Of a stretch of 5,706 nt of DNA, positions 5,581-5,706 are shown one piece after another. How positions within the stretch are numbered: position 1 is the stretch's first letter; the number at the start of each line of letters is the position of its first letter. Under the pieces are notes generated by a model. That model did not search any database and had not been told where the DNA came from. It saw nothing but the letters and a program-made list of their open reading frames with translations. This DNA comes from JBFMAE01 sp040756085. Its GTDB lineage: Bacteria; Desulfobacterota; BSN033; UBA1163. A program made the position numbers and the translations under genes. The stretch lies in assembly GCA_040756085.1 (NCBI GenBank), contig JBFMAE010000226.1, positions 1 to 5,706 of the forward strand, written 5' to 3'.

Positions 5581-5706
5581 GGGGTGTGCGACAAATTTGT
5601 GGGTAAATTTTAGCCCGTGGCGCGATATTCCCAGAAGTCTTCCCAACGGCCACTAAGGATGCAGCATCTTAAGGCGATGATGCCGTTTGCTCCCTTGACC
5701 GTCCAG
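5581..5706 (-). mobile_element. end of an insertion sequence, probably ISKra4 family (partial)
   Basis: The transposase C-terminus runs off the right edge and is followed by about 29 non-coding bases ending near 5581. On the plus strand the presumed terminal inverted repeat begins GGGGTGTGCGACAAATTTGT and includes the 10-bp palindrome ACAAATTTGT (5591-5600), with AAATTT repeated at 5605-5610. The partner inverted repeat and target duplication are outside the window, so the exact boundary, about 5579-5582, is approximate. Confidence 0.6.
5610..5706 (-). CDS. transposase C-terminal fragment, ISKra4-like (partial)
   Basis: Thirty-one codons precede a TAA at 5612-5610 in a frame open to the window edge. 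They read WTVKGANGIIALRC, then CILSGRWEDFWEYRATG. The VKGAN-IIALRC-LSGR-(F/W)EDFWE-R pattern is the usual C-terminal end of ISKra4-family DDE transposases, where the segment follows the last catalytic residue. Only this tail is visible, so whether the gene is intact cannot be judged. It is transcribed in the same direction as the operon, and its transcription could read into the selenoprotein gene. Family assignment is from memory of the motif. Confidence 0.72.
   Translation of the reverse strand, partial: WTVKGANGIIALRCCILSGRWEDFWEYRATG

Overview
The window carries a compact four-gene operon on the minus strand, read from about 5514 down to 122. Mobile-element ends flank it: the 3' end of a group II intron at the left (plus strand, 1-125) and the C-terminal end of an ISKra4-like transposase at the right (minus strand, 5610-5706). 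Gene content fits an anaerobic, selenium-using bacterium of the deltaproteobacterial type (Desulfobacterota or a related phylum). The support is selA, an archaeal/anaerobe-type B12-binding/radical SAM protein, moderate GC content, and two families of short palindromic repeats common in such genomes. This taxonomic guess is inference only.

The operon, in transcription order, is: (1) a secreted UshA/5'-nucleotidase-like metallophosphatase homologue (5514-4378); (2) a cobalamin-binding-domain radical SAM protein (4381-2588); (3) selA, L-seryl-tRNA(Sec) selenium transferase (2640-1207); (4) an RluD-family 23S rRNA pseudouridine synthase (1210-122). Genes 1/2 and 3/4 overlap by the 4-bp ATGA arrangement and genes 2/3 overlap by 53 bp, so translational coupling is likely. 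A plausible sigma70-type promoter (-35 TTGTTT, 17-bp spacer, -10 TATAAA) and a Shine-Dalgarno sequence precede gene 1, just inside the boundary of the insertion sequence.

The main discovery is that gene 1 appears to be a selenoprotein gene. Conventional ORF calling starts it at a GTG at 5316. The same frame continues upstream through a single in-frame TGA (5362-5364) into a signal peptide and the N-terminal motif of the metallophosphatase fold, with an ATG at 5514 and a good ribosome binding site. The TGA falls in a Cys-Pro-Thr-TGA context, which would make a CxxU redox-type motif. A short hairpin with a GGUCUG loop lies 21 nt downstream of the TGA and resembles a bacterial SECIS. selA, needed to make Sec-tRNA, is in the same operon. 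The protein has also lost several canonical metal-ligand residues of the phosphatase family, so a redox or binding role is possible.

A second theme is repeat-derived coding sequence. Both ends of the RluD homologue are extended by intergenic-type palindromic repeats that stay in frame: an NPP tandem repeat with a hairpin at the N-terminus and a twin-hairpin repeat at the C-terminus. Its stop codon lies within the last bases of the group II intron. No tRNA, rRNA or CRISPR array was seen.
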